Assembly (NCBI GenBank): GCA_964463355.1 | Contig: CAYXBP010000007.1 | Span: forward strand, 26,487-90,486 | DNA: 64,000 nucleotides | DNA from: Firm-04 sp964463355 | GTDB taxonomy: Bacteria > Bacillota > Clostridia > Oscillospirales > Ruminococcaceae | Direction: 5' to 3' | Part shown: in pieces, positions 43,123 through 51,483 of the stretch | Numbering within the stretch: position 1 is the first letter of the stretch | Layout: the number at the start of each line of letters is the position of its first letter | Notes under the pieces: model-generated | What the model saw: only the letters and a program-made list of their open reading frames with translations | What the model was told of the DNA's origin: nothing | Database searches by the model: none | Translations under genes and position numbers: made by a program

Positions 43123-43347
43123 TTACTTTTTGAATTTGTCAAACAGACCACCGAGCTTCTCTGCAACATCACCAGCAGCGAGCTTAGCCTTGATGCCGTC
43201 AATGACCGCATCAATCTTATCGTCAGGCAGATCTTTACCAGTTAACTCCTCCAACGCCTTTACGGGATCGTTTTTGAACTCTGCCTGCAACGCATCATCA
43301 CCCTTGATCTTATCAACCAATTCATCAATCTTTGCTTTGATATCCAT
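43123..43347 (-). CDS. small acidic helical protein, possibly NHLP-leader-like
   Basis: The 74-residue protein is predicted to be alpha-helical and charged: DIKAKIDELVDKIKGDD then ALEELTGKDLPDDKIDAVIDGI and a Gly/Leu-rich end. I do not recognise a named family with certainty. The D-P-x-x-A-L-E-x-L-x-G-x-x-L pattern resembles leader regions of nitrile-hydratase-like precursor peptides, but no modification enzyme is near. The ribosome site AAGGAGG is strong, and a good promoter (43380-43408) precedes it, so it may be highly expressed. DUF1508 follows on the same transcript. Confidence 0.75.
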   Translation of the reverse strand: MDIKAKIDELVDKIKGDDALQAEFKNDPVKALEELTGKDLPDDKIDAVIDGIKAKLAAGDVAEKLGGLFDKFKK

Positions 43348-43379
43348 TGTGTTCGCCCTCCTTGCAATTTGATGCTTTC

Positions 43380-43408
43380 ATTATAGCATATTTCCACAAA
43401 AAATGCAA
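43380..43408 (-). promoter_or_regulatory. promoter for the small protein and DUF1508 genes
   Basis: On the minus strand TTGCAT (43408-43403) and TATAAT (43385-43380) are spaced by 17 bp. Confidence 0.82.
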
Positions 43409-43454
43409 GCGTTTTTTCAAATTTCAGGTATCGCCGCACAGAACTGAAGGTATC

Positions 43455-43742
43455 TTAAAACACAAGCACGCTCCCTTTGGCACCTTGAAAGGAAAATCTT
43501 GGGTTTTGTGCCGCAGCATTTTTCAAAACAACAGCAAATTTCGTGGCATAATCCCCTAAATGAGTCTTCAGATAGCCTGGGTCACAGAGAATCAGCGTAA
43601 CGGGTCGTTGCAAATCGGTCAGGCAATCATACAGCGCATCAAGATTATTACCATACGATGGTGGAAAGCACAAGGTTGTCCGCAGCATTCGGTGCAGGTC
43701 GGCAGTGTTATGGATATGCTTACAGAGAATATACACTTTCAT
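43455..43742 (-). CDS. barstar-family ribonuclease inhibitor
   Basis: The 95-residue protein matches barstar. The conserved region is LHRMLRTTLCFPPSYGNNLDALYDCLTD (positions about 17-43), and the Asp corresponding to the inhibitory acidic helix is present. Barstar binds and blocks barnase in the cytoplasm. It begins 11 bp after the stop of the barnase-like gene, with GAGGTG upstream, so both are co-transcribed. A start at 43751 lies further from the ribosome site. The neighbouring nuclease makes the assignment firm. Confidence 0.93.
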   Translation of the reverse strand: MKVYILCKHIHNTADLHRMLRTTLCFPPSYGNNLDALYDCLTDLQRPVTLILCDPGYLKTHLGDYATKFAVVLKNAAAQNPRFSFQGAKGSVLVF

Positions 43743-43752
43743 TGCGTACACC

Positions 43753-44322
43753 TCAGCTTTCGGGAGCGCCGTAGAGCAGCGTAAAGGTTTGGTAATGGTC
43801 AGCGGTATAGTAAATCAAACCATCGTTGGAGTACACGATACGCTTGGCACCACGGCTGTTTTTGTTCATGGTGTCGATGTCGCACTCGTAGTAGCTTCTG
43901 CCGCTTTTTTCGGGCAATAAGCCCTCATAATTGCCAAAATAGCTGCCGCCGATGCAGTAGCCAGGTGCGTAGGGATTCAGAGAGCCGCCCTCCCAGCCAA
44001 GTGCCTCTGCTTCTTTTTTGGTGATGAAATTCTCAGGCAACTCGCCGTAGGTATATAAATACAGGGCGACGTCCTCCTTTGTAGTGTAGAAGCCGTTCGG
44101 GTCAATGAGCAGTGGTTCAGTGGTTTCAATGTTGATTGTTGTTTCCGCAGTAGTAGTTTCCGTTGTAGATTCATCGGTGGCAGATGTGGTTGTTGTAGTG
44201 GTCTGCAAGGTGCTGCTTTCACGATAGAAGCTACTGTCAACGGTCTGTACATCGCAACCGCAGAGAATCAACAGCGTACCTGTCAGCAGAATCGAAAGCA
44301 CATGCCGAAGCATCTTGTTCAT
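43753..44322 (-). CDS. barnase-family guanyl ribonuclease, lipoprotein
   Basis: The 189-residue protein has a lipoprotein signal (ILCGC, Cys 23) and a Thr-rich linker of about 40 residues. The catalytic domain starts near residue 78 with GFYTTKEDVALYLYTYGELP, quoted here to 20 residues, and ends with the DHYQTFTLLYG motif that carries the catalytic His. The Glu and Arg of barnase are also present (YECDID and RIVYSNDG). Secreted barnase attacks RNA outside the cell; here it is tethered to the surface. Barstar follows in the same operon. The ATG at 44322 has AAGGAG eight bases upstream. Confidence 0.93.
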   Translation of the reverse strand: MNKMLRHVLSILLTGTLLILCGCDVQTVDSSFYRESSTLQTTTTTTSATDESTTETTTAETTINIETTEPLLIDPNGFYTTKEDVALYLYTYGELPENFITKKEAEALGWEGGSLNPYAPGYCIGGSYFGNYEGLLPEKSGRSYYECDIDTMNKNSRGAKRIVYSNDGLIYYTADHYQTFTLLYGAPES

Positions 44323-44343
44323 ATGCAAAACTCCTTAATAAAG

Positions 44344-44380
44344 AATAGCAGGGAAACGCCAAACACGTTTCCCTGCTATT
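44344..44380 (-). terminator. terminator of the large dockerin gene
   Basis: A perfect 15-bp stem AATAGCAGGGAAACG with its complement lies just after the stop at 44396. The T stretch behind it is broken, so termination is likely but less certain than elsewhere. Confidence 0.7.
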
Positions 44381-44395
44381 ATATCATAGTTGGAT

Positions 44396-47116
44396 TTATT
44401 CGTCAAGAGCCGCAAGCACACGCAAGATCGCAGTTGCATCGCTGGTATTCACAATTTCGTCATTGTTCATTTCGGCGTTAATCATGCCCTGCGCGGTAAT
44501 CACTGCTGTCACATCCTCGGTAAGATAGCGGTTAAGGAGAATAACATCATCGACCTTCACAAAACCATCGCAGTTAACATCGCCACGTTGTTTTTTAGTA
44601 GGCTCATCAGGCTGCTCCGTGATATCCTCGCTCTGCCCATAGTTGATGATCTCCTGAACGGTATTCTTATGGTAGGTGCGGAAGAAATCCACAGAACCAT
44701 TATAGAAATCGCCATTTGCGCCTGCGCCCACCATACTAACGGTTGCATTGACGGGCGAGGAAAGATCTACCACATCCAGAAGTTCATAGTTATTTGCATC
44801 GGAAGAGATAATACTGCCGTTATTAAGCTGCAAATGCAGCTTGCCTGCCTCAATATTCACGCTCACCAGCGTCCACTGACCCAACTCCAGTGCTGCATCG
44901 GCTGCAACGACCACATCGCCCTCGCCGCGATTATACACAAGAGCTGCCACGCCATCGCTGTTGCGGGGGGTAAAGTAGCAATAACGACTTATATCACCGA
45001 AATAAAACAGCTTCTGGTTATCGGAACCACCGCGCCAAAGAGTACTAAACTGCAAATTGACATTATCAAATGCAGCAATGGCAGCGTCCACATCCAAATA
45101 ATCATCCACGCCGTCGAAAGTCAGCACACCAGTTGCGCCTGTACGCTCCGCTTCCCATGTAGCTCCCATATTATAGGCATAGGTGCTGTTGTACCGCTCT
45201 TTCGCGATATTGCTGCTGTCGGTATCAAAATCATAGGCAAGATACAAGCCATCGGTATAGGGACGACTACTGCAATAAGTCTGCGTATTCCACCAGCCAT
45301 AGCAAGTACCTGTGCTGACGCTATTGCTGCCATCATCATAGTAGTCGCCATCAACAATGCCCTGCCCCGAAAGCTGACCATCTGCCATACAAAATGCGAT
45401 ACCCTTTGCAACTGCTTCCCCAGAGATACGGTAATTGCCATAGACACAGGCACTCTCAAGAACCTTGGCGTTATCAGTAACAGTAGCGTTACCCATGACC
45501 ATGGCGTAATCACCAACATAGGCATTGCCTGAAATATTGGCGCGCTCTGCAATGATTGCATAGCCATCAATAACGGCATTACCAGTTACGGTTGCATTGC
45601 CCAGCACGCATGCATTTGGCCCGACATACACACTGGCATCCACTGTGGCAGATGACGCTACAAAGCCGCCGCCGTTGCTGTGTGCTGCGCCCCATGTATT
45701 GCTGATCGGACGGGATTTGATGCCTGCGCCCTCGATTGTAACCTGATAGGGATAGCGATGCTTTTCAGTAAAGGGATGATTCTGCTCGTTGAACTCCGAA
45801 TCATCGGTATGCCACGTAAGACCACAGGGACACCACAAGGATTCATCGGGAGTTGCAGCAACTGTCAGATATGCAGCCGTTGCATTGGCGGGCACTGCCA
45901 AACTTGCGGTTTCGCCGTCTGCAAACAAATCAGAGTAATAAGACTGCCGGTTGGCATCCTCAATCACGATACAAGCACGCCAATCCGCGCCGATTAAATC
46001 AGACATACCGTTGAAGGTAACGGTAATGGTATCTCCTGTGATTTCCAGAGGACAAACATTCACGCCTGCTTCCTGCGGGGCGCGCTCAGTGGGCACAGCA
46101 TAGGTATTGGTAGTACCATCTACAAGTTCCAGCATGGTATAAATCTGCTGCCAGTTCCACTCACCTTGCGAAAGCAACAGATCCAAACGCTTACGGTAAG
46201 CATCCTGATGGGCAAAATCCAATGTTGCCATGCGCTTTGCGTAATGCCCTAGCGTATCATTCAGGGGGGCATCGGCAAGACGTTCAATCATGGCATAGGG
46301 GTACTCATCGGTCTGACCGCCTTGCAGCAGGGTACGCATAAAATACTGCCCGTAGCCATCCAAGTGATCAGGATTCTCGGTAAGATACTGTAAAAACGGC
46401 CACGCGGCGTAATAATCTCTGCCAAGAGGAGAAGTAAAGCACATATTCTTCAGGTATGTTTCAAAGAAATCAGTACCGTAGCCCTGATACTGGTCGTTGG
46501 TAAAGCCGTACTTCTCCGAAACGGCGTAGAGCCACTGCTCACGGAACCAGTTGCCCATGCTCTCCCACCAAGCGTTGGAAAACTTATTGCTGTTCCACCC
46601 CAGCTGATGCGCAGTGACCGCGTGACCAAACTCGTGTGGCAGCACCCATGAGGGTGGATTCGCCTGCATAGCACCCACACAACAGAACAGATACGCATAG
46701 CCCTGGTTATCATACGACATATATGCCCAGTCGTCTGTCATGCCCGAAAGCCCTGTACCAGAAATGTAGAGATTGGTCTTGTAATGGTTGCCATCACGCA
46801 GACTGAGATTGACCGACTGTGAAGGTGCCTCCATGCCAAGATCGTTCATAAAGATATCCCAGCATTCCTCCAGATTGGCGGCGTTGGTTTGAATAAAATC
46901 CTGCGTCACAGAGCTTGCATCGCCGCTGTTGCCCCAAATAAACTGGAAATGCTCGGATTCATAGTAATTGTAGCCACTGCTGTAATTGAAAAAAGGATCT
47001 CTTGCCAAGTACGTTTCCTCTGCGGATGCCGTTGTACCGAAATCCACGAGGGGCATTGCCGAAAACAGCATGGTTCCTGCTGCAAGCAATGCGGGGATGC
47101 GTCGTGATAACCTCAT
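44396..47116 (-). CDS. exported multidomain protein: zincin-like, hexapeptide helix, lectin-like, dockerin
   Basis: The 906-residue protein starts with a signal peptide cleaved near ASA (about 32). The first domain (about 40-380) resembles DUF6055 and has HEFGH at 161-165, followed by Trp-Trp-Glu at about 183-185. This fits a gluzincin metallopeptidase with a distal Glu ligand. A beta domain follows. At about 500-590 is a left-handed helix of hexapeptide repeats (GNATVTGNAVIDG, SGNAYVGDYAMVMG). A concanavalin-like/LamG domain lies at about 640-830, and two type I dockerin repeats end the protein (GDVNCDGFVKVDDV; NNDEIVNTSDATA). It may cut cell-wall or plant glycoproteins. Ribosome site GGGAGG. 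Confidence 0.88.
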   Translation of the reverse strand: MRLSRRIPALLAAGTMLFSAMPLVDFGTTASAEETYLARDPFFNYSSGYNYYESEHFQFIWGNSGDASSVTQDFIQTNAANLEECWDIFMNDLGMEAPSQSVNLSLRDGNHYKTNLYISGTGLSGMTDDWAYMSYDNQGYAYLFCCVGAMQANPPSWVLPHEFGHAVTAHQLGWNSNKFSNAWWESMGNWFREQWLYAVSEKYGFTNDQYQGYGTDFFETYLKNMCFTSPLGRDYYAAWPFLQYLTENPDHLDGYGQYFMRTLLQGGQTDEYPYAMIERLADAPLNDTLGHYAKRMATLDFAHQDAYRKRLDLLLSQGEWNWQQIYTMLELVDGTTNTYAVPTERAPQEAGVNVCPLEITGDTITVTFNGMSDLIGADWRACIVIEDANRQSYYSDLFADGETASLAVPANATAAYLTVAATPDESLWCPCGLTWHTDDSEFNEQNHPFTEKHRYPYQVTIEGAGIKSRPISNTWGAAHSNGGGFVASSATVDASVYVGPNACVLGNATVTGNAVIDGYAIIAERANISGNAYVGDYAMVMGNATVTDNAKVLESACVYGNYRISGEAVAKGIAFCMADGQLSGQGIVDGDYYDDGSNSVSTGTCYGWWNTQTYCSSRPYTDGLYLAYDFDTDSSNIAKERYNSTYAYNMGATWEAERTGATGVLTFDGVDDYLDVDAAIAAFDNVNLQFSTLWRGGSDNQKLFYFGDISRYCYFTPRNSDGVAALVYNRGEGDVVVAADAALELGQWTLVSVNIEAGKLHLQLNNGSIISSDANNYELLDVVDLSSPVNATVSMVGAGANGDFYNGSVDFFRTYHKNTVQEIINYGQSEDITEQPDEPTKKQRGDVNCDGFVKVDDVILLNRYLTEDVTAVITAQGMINAEMNNDEIVNTSDATAILRVLAALDE

Positions 47117-47191
47117 TCAGTATTCCTCCCTAGTTGCTGCACCTGAGTGCGCTTCTTTATTATTTTACAGCCTGTATAAAACTGTAGAAAT

Positions 47192-47221
47192 ATTATACCA
47201 CAACCATACATCCTTTGTCAA
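47192..47221 (-). promoter_or_regulatory. promoter for the large dockerin gene
   Basis: On the minus strand TTGACA (47221-47216) and TATAAT (47197-47192) are separated by 18 bp. This promoter lies in the short gap after the P-loop ATPase gene. Confidence 0.82.
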
Positions 47222-47241
47222 TGCTTTTTGTGCTATCAAGC

Positions 47242-48318
47242 TTACATTTTGTACTCTTTTTGAAATCGTCTGCGGATGGTATTACACACCGTCACGGCAA
47301 TATCATCGAGCGTATTCCGCTGCAATGCCTCGATATAAGGCTGCTCCAACGCGTCATGAACGGTAAGTGCATCCTGCAAAACTGCAACCGCACGAGAAGT
47401 TAACAATGCCGCATTTTTATCAGCAAAGCGATGCAAAGCACGGTGGCTGCGCAATCGTTCTGCATCGTAGAACCGTTTGAGGGAGATCTCTGTCAAGGGT
47501 GTTTGTGTTTTCTCACACAACATATGCGCGCTGAGAATCGCAAGCTTGCACTGAGGGATCAACAAGTGAACAGAGGGCTTTTGTGGCAGGGTCAGGCAAC
47601 GACTTGCAATGCAGGATACCCCGCTTTGTATCAAAATGGCAGACAATGCCGCAATGAGTTGACATGCTGCGGCATAATGGGCATCCTGTAACAGCACCAC
47701 GCCGTAATCTTCTGGCAAAAACAGCAGTTCGCCCTGCGGCGTTATGGCACTGAATTGTCGGTAGCTGATTTGCGCAGGCTGCCCCTTTTTCTGAGCGATT
47801 TTCGGCATCAGTCGCTTGCTGAAGCGTTTTGCAAAGGCTTCCAGTTTCTCTTTCTGTAGCCCCTGCAAACCGATCTCATAGGAAACAGACTGCATTGCTG
47901 CCAACGCGCTGAGAACGCTTCGGCACTGCTGGTGCAGGGCACTGTTCTCGGCGGAAAGTATCTTGATCGCATCTGCCTTTGGCGCAAGCATTGAAGGCTC
48001 AAGTGCCTGTGCCATATCTACCAATTCCCCTGTAACATAGGGCAACGGAGTATTCATCTCATGCGGAGCGGTAGCATCAGTAATGAACACGCCGCGTTCC
48101 TCCAGCACTACCGCATCCAGCGAGCGAGGATCCGATGCGCAATGGTAAACCGTAACATCCTCATCGGCAAATACTGAAGCCACGGTACGCATCAAAGTCG
48201 ATTTGCCCGTCCCTGGCCCGCCCTTCAGCAATATGCCGTATTTTCCTTTTTGTTCTGCTGCAAAATCAGAAGCAAACCCACTGGGCGATGCCCCACCAAG
48301 AAAATATCTGCTAACCAA
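47242..48318 (-). CDS. P-loop ATPase, PRK06851-like
   Basis: The 358-residue protein has a Walker A motif GGPGTGKSTLM near residue 33. Its N-terminus SRYFLGGASPSGF resembles a clostridial family (PRK06851-like) of uncharacterised ATPases that begin with a YFLGANT-type motif. A second region rich in Lys and Gln follows, and the protein ends basic. No membrane segment or partner domain is visible. The start is uncertain: the TTG at 48318 gives the family N-terminus and lies six bases after GGTGG, while the GTG at 48327 would lie in that site. The start overlaps a strong stem-loop (48313-48397). Role unknown. Confidence 0.75.
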   Translation of the reverse strand: MVSRYFLGGASPSGFASDFAAEQKGKYGILLKGGPGTGKSTLMRTVASVFADEDVTVYHCASDPRSLDAVVLEERGVFITDATAPHEMNTPLPYVTGELVDMAQALEPSMLAPKADAIKILSAENSALHQQCRSVLSALAAMQSVSYEIGLQGLQKEKLEAFAKRFSKRLMPKIAQKKGQPAQISYRQFSAITPQGELLFLPEDYGVVLLQDAHYAAACQLIAALSAILIQSGVSCIASRCLTLPQKPSVHLLIPQCKLAILSAHMLCEKTQTPLTEISLKRFYDAERLRSHRALHRFADKNAALLTSRAVAVLQDALTVHDALEQPYIEALQRNTLDDIAVTVCNTIRRRFQKEYKM

Positions 48319-48397
48319 AAAAACCACCGCTTCCCATATGATTTTCCGCGAGCCTTGTCACGGATCGCCTTATCATATGCAAAAACAGTGGTTTTGC
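48313..48397 (-). other. nested stem-loop overlapping the start of the ATPase gene
   Basis: Three stacked helices lie on the minus strand: AAAACCAC with GTGGTTTT (48395-48388 and 48327-48320), CATATGAT with ATCATATG (48379-48372 and 48342-48335), and GCGA with TCGC (48368-48365 and 48351-48348). The outer helix is followed by a T run that reaches 48314, as in an intrinsic terminator. It lies 35 nt after the transglutaminase stop and covers the ribosome site and start of the ATPase. It is either the upstream gene's terminator or an attenuator. Confidence 0.7.
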
Positions 48398-48431
48398 TAC
48401 TGTTGAACGCTCAAAAAGCTTGTTTTTCTGA

Positions 48432-49883
48432 TCAGTGAATGAATTTTGCGTACAAAATGCCCAACACAAGCACGATCAAGATGCCCCAAACCAGATACAG
48501 CGCACCTTTGGATATGCCACCCTGATGCTGTATTGCAGTGGCAGCGGTTGTATCATAGGATGCAGCTTCCTCAGTAGAAGATTCGAACTGGGTATGGCTT
48601 GAAGTGGTCAGCTGTTCGGTATCAGAAACAGATGAATTCTGCTGCGAACTTGTAGTATGTTTGGTGGTATTCGACTCTGTAGTGGTTTGTGTGACAGGCG
48701 ATAACGGTTTCTGCTGTTGCAGCAAATCTGCCATTTGATGCGCATACGTCTGCAACGCCGCATCATTGCAGCGAGGAGTATAATCCACGATGAACTGGTG
48801 CGCAACATCACTTTGCGCAAGCTGTGCTTTTGCGGAAAAGGCATCCCAAAGAGATGCATCGGCAACGGGATATATCGCACGCTTCCATGAATGGGTCTGC
48901 GCAATTTCCGCATCACTGAGCAAAAAATAATCATGCTCCAGTCGGGGCAAGCCATCATCGGCAACGGGATCGTCCCATGTAGTATCCACATGATAGTACG
49001 CTCCATCAATGCATAGGAGATTCCACGCATGAGGCTCCCCTGCCTCACCCTCTACATAGCAACAATCCAAGCCTGCAATAGTCATCAGCAATTGAAAGGC
49101 TTCTGCGTAGCCCTCGCACACCGCAGCCTGATTGCACAACGCGCCGTACACCGAATGGTTCTCAACATAGTTGCCCTCATTGCTATAAGTACAACGTTTC
49201 ACCAGAGCATCGTGGGCAAGCAGTGCGATTACCACCTCATCGGCATCCTCAAAAAACAGCGAACCCGCAAGACGAATCGCCTCCTGCTCGGCAAGCTCTT
49301 TGTAGCGAACGAGCTGCTCCCGTTCCACGCTGTACGCAATATTCAGGGACATATAGAATGTTTCGGTGTAGCTGTTTGTCCAGATCTCCCAACGAAAAGA
49401 ATCCAGCATCGTACGTGCCAGCGCAGACCCGCTGAACACGCGGTTGATCAGACTGCCAAAATCTGTGTTGCGCATGGAAATCGGCATCGTGATATGAACT
49501 TCTTCGCTGCTTGCAACAGCCGCATGTGTCACAAGCGCAACAAAGGCTTCATCGGAATCCACATACTGCACGGGCAGCAGCGCGTCCTCACGGTAGTCCA
49601 TGGTCATGGTGATGACATCGCCGCGAATGGAGCCCCGATAGCCCTCAAAGGCGTAGCCCAGCAGCGGATATGCACACAGCACCTCTTTGAGCATCGTATC
49701 TGCATAATCTGCCTGCATTTGAATGGTAGGCAAGCGTTCATACAAAGCCGCAGCAAGCTCCGCGTTATTTGATATTCTCTGTACGTCTGCTTCCGCAAGC
49801 AGCGGTGTCGGCAATATCAGCAGATAGCACATACAGCACACGCCAAACAAAAAGCAAACGCAGCGTTTGATCCATTTCTGCAT
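48432..49883 (-). CDS. exported transglutaminase-like protein with C-terminal membrane anchor
   Basis: The 483-residue protein has an N-terminal signal segment (about 8-28) and a C-terminal transmembrane helix near 460-478. The transglutaminase-like core (about 225-320) shows the Cys-His-Asp triad: AAVCEGYAEAF with Cys, GEPHAWN with His, and VDTTWDDP with Asp. A Ser/Thr-rich linker precedes the anchor. Members of this superfamily act as peptidases or cross-linkers; surface proteins of this layout are frequent in gut Clostridia. The start at 49883 is weakly supported. It is 35 bp after rsmI. Confidence 0.88.
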   Translation of the reverse strand: MQKWIKRCVCFLFGVCCMCYLLILPTPLLAEADVQRISNNAELAAALYERLPTIQMQADYADTMLKEVLCAYPLLGYAFEGYRGSIRGDVITMTMDYREDALLPVQYVDSDEAFVALVTHAAVASSEEVHITMPISMRNTDFGSLINRVFSGSALARTMLDSFRWEIWTNSYTETFYMSLNIAYSVEREQLVRYKELAEQEAIRLAGSLFFEDADEVVIALLAHDALVKRCTYSNEGNYVENHSVYGALCNQAAVCEGYAEAFQLLMTIAGLDCCYVEGEAGEPHAWNLLCIDGAYYHVDTTWDDPVADDGLPRLEHDYFLLSDAEIAQTHSWKRAIYPVADASLWDAFSAKAQLAQSDVAHQFIVDYTPRCNDAALQTYAHQMADLLQQQKPLSPVTQTTTESNTTKHTTSSQQNSSVSDTEQLTTSSHTQFESSTEEAASYDTTAATAIQHQGGISKGALYLVWGILIVLVLGILYAKFIH

Positions 49884-49918
49884 TGTCGATACACCGCCTC
49901 CTCACTGAGCGAAATCCA

Positions 49919-50761
49919 TTACGCTCTGGAATCCTCCATGCATTTTCGATACAGCTCGCGCTTGGATATTCCGGTTTCAGCCGCAATCTCACGGCAAGCA
50001 TCGGCAGCGCGCACCCCCTGTGCAATCCGCGCACGCACAAGAGAAAGGGCGGCTTCCACGGAAAACTGTTCGTCTGTTTCCTGCACTGCGGCACCCGCCA
50101 CCACCAGTACGAACTCCCCTCTGGGCGATTCATTTTCGTAATGGGCAAGGGCATCGCCAAAGGTGGTCTTTACAACCTCCTCGTGGAGTTTGGTCAGTTC
50201 TCTGCACAGCGAAACAGAACGTGTTTCGCCAAACACGGTTGCCATATCTTTCAATGTGTTGCGCAGCTTGTGGGGTGCTTCATAAAAGATCATCGTACGC
50301 GTTTCGTTTTTCAGCGCGGCAAGATGTGCATTACGCTGTTTTTTGTTCACGGAAAGGAATCCCTCAAAGCAGAACCTTGTGGTATCCTGCCCCGAAACAG
50401 CAAGCGCAGAGATCACCGCACTTGGCCCAGGAACCACCTGTATGGCAAGCTGCTGTGCCTGCGCGGCAGCCACAAGCTTCGCGCCAGGGTCTGAGATACA
50501 AGGCATTCCCGCATCTGTGACAACGGCAACGCTCTCGCCCTGCACAAGCCTTGCAATAAGACCTTCCAGCACCGATTGCGTGCTATGCTCATGATAGCTG
50601 ACAAGGGGTGTTCGGATATCGAAATGGGTCAGGAGTTTTCGCGTCACACGGGTATCTTCGGCTGCGATCACCGCCACTGCGCCCAGAATCTCAAGCTGAC
50701 GCGGAGTCGTATCTCCAAGGTTGCCGATGGGCGTTCCCACAACATACAAAACGCCGCTCAT
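49919..50761 (-). CDS. rsmI: 16S rRNA (cytidine1402-2'-O)-methyltransferase
   Basis: The 280-residue enzyme methylates C1402 in the 16S rRNA decoding centre. Family motifs are visible: YVVGTPIGNLGD at the N-terminus, AAEDTRVTRKLL, SYHEHS, DAGMPCISDPG and VVPGPSAVISAL. A C-terminal region includes RGEFVLVV and a helix-turn-helix-like ISKRELYR. Length is standard. The ATG overlaps the trmN6 stop by 4 bp (ATGA), with GGAGGAG upstream. Confidence 0.96.
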   Translation of the reverse strand: MSGVLYVVGTPIGNLGDTTPRQLEILGAVAVIAAEDTRVTRKLLTHFDIRTPLVSYHEHSTQSVLEGLIARLVQGESVAVVTDAGMPCISDPGAKLVAAAQAQQLAIQVVPGPSAVISALAVSGQDTTRFCFEGFLSVNKKQRNAHLAALKNETRTMIFYEAPHKLRNTLKDMATVFGETRSVSLCRELTKLHEEVVKTTFGDALAHYENESPRGEFVLVVAGAAVQETDEQFSVEAALSLVRARIAQGVRAADACREIAAETGISKRELYRKCMEDSRA

Positions 50762-51483
50762 AGGTACTCCTCCCCAAAATGGCAGAGCTGTGCCGCTTCG
50801 GCGGTCATGCCCTCGCCGCTGCGCATGAACAGATTCGGCTCAACCTGCAAAAAGGGCTGCGCACCCTTTTTGCCCTCGATCAAAAACAGCCACGGTGCGC
50901 TGCCATAGGACTTACACACCAGCCGAAGCCGTTTTGGCTCAATACCTGCACCACGCATTGCGCACATCACATCGCAAAGACGATCCGGGCGGCAACAAAG
51001 GCACAATCTGCCATGATATTTCAAAAGTTTTGCCGCAGCTCTGCATATCTCTGCGATATCGCAGGCAACCTCATGCCTTGCAATTTGCTTTGCGGTGTCA
51101 CGCGAGAGAATCCCTGCGCCCTGCGATTTATAAGGCGGGTTGCAAGTTACCAAATCCAGTTCGCCGATGGGTGCGCCATCCCAGAGATCATTGAGATCGG
51201 CACAAATGGGGTGGATCATCAAGCCGCGGTCACTTTTTTCCATGGCGAGCTGTAGCTGCATAATGGCTTGCAGCTGAATATCCACCGCAAAAATCTCCTT
51301 TGGTGGTGCGATTCTCTGCATCAGCAGCGGAATAATGCCGCAACCCGTGCCAAGATCACAGACGCGGTCTTTGGTACGGTATTTTGAAAAGCCTGTCAGC
51401 AAAAAGGCATCGGTACCGAAAGTGTGGCTCTCGCTGCGGCATACATACAGCCCTGTTTGTAAAAGTTCAAGCTGTTCGTTCAT
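50758..51483 (-). CDS. trmN6: TrmN6-like tRNA/RNA adenine-N6 methyltransferase
   Basis: The 241-residue methyltransferase has the SAM motif VCDLGTGCGIIPLLM (about 40-54), the binding-loop AVDIQ, and the catalytic motif CNPPYK. It is an N6-adenine methyltransferase of the TrmN6/YabB type, which modifies A37 of tRNA1-Val in E. coli. The target in Firmicutes is less certain. It is often next to rsmI in Firmicutes, as here. Its start overlaps the cysK stop by 4 bp. Confidence 0.92.
   Translation of the reverse strand: MNEQLELLQTGLYVCRSESHTFGTDAFLLTGFSKYRTKDRVCDLGTGCGIIPLLMQRIAPPKEIFAVDIQLQAIMQLQLAMEKSDRGLMIHPICADLNDLWDGAPIGELDLVTCNPPYKSQGAGILSRDTAKQIARHEVACDIAEICRAAAKLLKYHGRLCLCCRPDRLCDVMCAMRGAGIEPKRLRLVCKSYGSAPWLFLIEGKKGAQPFLQVEPNLFMRSGEGMTAEAAQLCHFGEEYL

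Noticed and set aside
44390..45532. 380-codon open frame on the plus strand
   Set aside because: It is antisense to the dockerin protein and is Ile/Cys/His-rich without domain signs.
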